Source: Flavobacteriales bacterium (lineage in GTDB: Bacteria; Bacteroidota; Bacteroidia; Flavobacteriales; BACL11). From it: a stretch of DNA of 13,998 nucleotides. Every line of letters starts with the position of its first letter. Position 1 is the stretch's first letter. A program made the translations under genes and the position numbers. Positions 13,088 to 13,998 of the stretch are shown piece after piece. The notes under the pieces are model-generated. The model worked only from the letters and a program-made list of their open reading frames with translations. It was not told the DNA's origin and searched no databases. The stretch covers positions 33,963-47,960 of the forward strand of contig PAKE01000022.1 of the NCBI GenBank assembly GCA_002710495.1, given 5' to 3'.

Positions 13088-13998
13088 ATGTCATCAATAT
13101 ACATACATATTCCATACTGTAAACAAAAATGTTCTTATTGCAGTTTTTATTACAGAATTTCTCAAAAAGACAAAAAAGAGATGATGAATTCTCTAAAAAA
13201 AGAAATTGAATTACGCAAACACTATTTAAATAAAAATCCAATTGAAACAATATATTTTGGAGGAGGAACTCCCTCTATCTTAAATGAATCTGAAATATCT
13301 TTATTAATAAATACTATCACTGAAAATTATACTGTTATAAATAATGCGGAAATAAGTTTAGAATGTAACCCAGATGATCTAACAAAAAAAAAGGTACAAA
13401 ATCTAAAAAAATCTGGGGTAAATAGATTAAGTATTGGAATTCAATCTTTTAATGATGAGGATTTAAAATTTATGAATAGGAGTCATAATAGTTCACAGGC
13501 TATTGAATCTGTACAACTAGCAAAAGAAATAGGATTTAATAATATCTCTATCGATTTAATGTATTCTTTGCCAAAACAAAGTTTAAAAAAATGGAAAAAA
13601 AATTTAGATATTGCTTTTAGTTTAGGGATACAACACATCTCAGCATATTCTCTTACTATTGAAGAAAAAACGAAACTAAGATATTTACTAAGAAAAGGGG
13701 AGTTTTCAGAATTAGACGATATTGCTTCTTCTGAACATTTTGATTTATTAATGATTGAAGCAGAAAAAAATAAATTCATTCAATATGAAATTTCAAATTT
13801 TGGATTAAACGGATTTTTCTCTAAACACAATTCAAAATATTGGCAAGGCGGTCATTATTTAGGAATAGGTCCTTCAGCACATTCGTATAATGGAGAAATA
13901 AGAAGTTGGAATATTAATAGTAATACAAAATATATAGAAGACATATCTGAGAATAAAATTAAATACGAGGAGGAAATTTTATCAAATTTTCAAAAATA
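13088..13998 (+). CDS. hemW: HemW-type radical SAM heme chaperone (3' end outside window)
   Basis: This radical SAM protein belongs to the HemN/HemW group. HemW binds heme and delivers it to hemoproteins, and is often misannotated as oxygen-independent coproporphyrinogen oxidase. The first 303 residues are present; the frame is still open at the window end. MSSIYIHIPYCKQKCSYC gives the CX3CX2C 4Fe-4S cluster (C11, C15, C18) with no extra N-terminal arm, which favours HemW over HemN. Further motifs are YFGGGTPS (56-63), the SLECNPDD motif (90-97), RLSIGIQSFND (113-123), IDLMYSLP (155-162; usually DLIYGxP), and the HemW-type HNSKYW (247-252) followed by YLGIGPSAHSY. The C-terminal domain is cut off. 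Its own promoter is likely. Heme handling fits the heme-uptake locus nearby, though hemW is also a housekeeping gene. Confidence 0.92.
   Translation, partial: MSSIYIHIPYCKQKCSYCSFYYRISQKDKKEMMNSLKKEIELRKHYLNKNPIETIYFGGGTPSILNESEISLLINTITENYTVINNAEISLECNPDDLTKKKVQNLKKSGVNRLSIGIQSFNDEDLKFMNRSHNSSQAIESVQLAKEIGFNNISIDLMYSLPKQSLKKWKKNLDIAFSLGIQHISAYSLTIEEKTKLRYLLRKGEFSELDDIASSEHFDLLMIEAEKNKFIQYEISNFGLNGFFSKHNSKYWQGGHYLGIGPSAHSYNGEIRSWNINSNTKYIEDISENKIKYEEEILSNFQK

Noticed and set aside
13483..13779. Minus-strand open frame of 98 codons
   Set aside because: It is antisense to hemW, whose radical SAM motifs are intact on the plus strand.
1..13998. Insertion sequences, CRISPR arrays, tRNA or rRNA genes
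   Set aside because: No transposase, terminal repeats, regularly spaced repeats or RNA gene sequences were recognised by eye on either strand.

Overview
The window looks like a chromosomal piece of a low-GC member of the Bacteroidota, most likely a marine flavobacterium. Signs of this are the very AT-rich sequence, type IX secretion (T9SS) C-terminal sorting domains, TonB-dependent receptors paired with SusD-free HmuY-like proteins, DUF4856 and imelysin-like lipoproteins, near-absence of Shine-Dalgarno sequences, and several candidate -7 boxes of the Bacteroidota form TAnnTTTG. No insertion sequence, phage gene, CRISPR array, tRNA or rRNA was seen.

Layout. (1) Bases 3-674 (+) are the 3' end of a sensor histidine kinase. 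It converges on, and overlaps by 6 bp, an MsrB-MsrA fusion (669-1511, -). (2) Bases 1512-1817 are mostly non-coding, with one possible decayed coding fragment. (3) Bases 1818-11367 (-) hold seven genes on one strand, all exported or outer-membrane. In transcription order they are a DUF4856 lipoprotein, an imelysin-like lipoprotein and a FecA-like TonB receptor; then, behind a second candidate promoter, an HmuY-like T9SS-secreted protein, an HmuR-like TonB receptor and an HmuY-like lipoprotein; then a small lipoprotein with two CXXCH modules. (4) A 122-bp divergent control region (11368-11489) carries two near-identical 23-bp operator-like sequences and a -7 box facing each way. (5) On the + strand follow a T9SS-sorted paralogue of the CXXCH lipoprotein (11490-12044), a sterol desaturase/fatty acid hydroxylase family membrane enzyme (12055-12996), and hemW (13088 to the window end, cut off). 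The hemW control region is rich in nested inverted repeats.

How it fits together (inference). The seven minus-strand genes read as an iron/heme acquisition locus. HmuY-like proteins at the surface or released would capture heme, the HmuR-like receptor would import it, the FecA-like receptor would take up a ferric chelate, and the imelysin/DUF4856 lipoproteins would assist at the envelope. hemW, a heme chaperone, lies next door. The tandem operator between the divergent promoters is a good candidate for an iron-responsive repressor site. The least described parts are the small family with the CxxC-(H/Q)QSYxYD module, present here once as a duplicated lipoprotein and once as a T9SS cargo, and the double operator.
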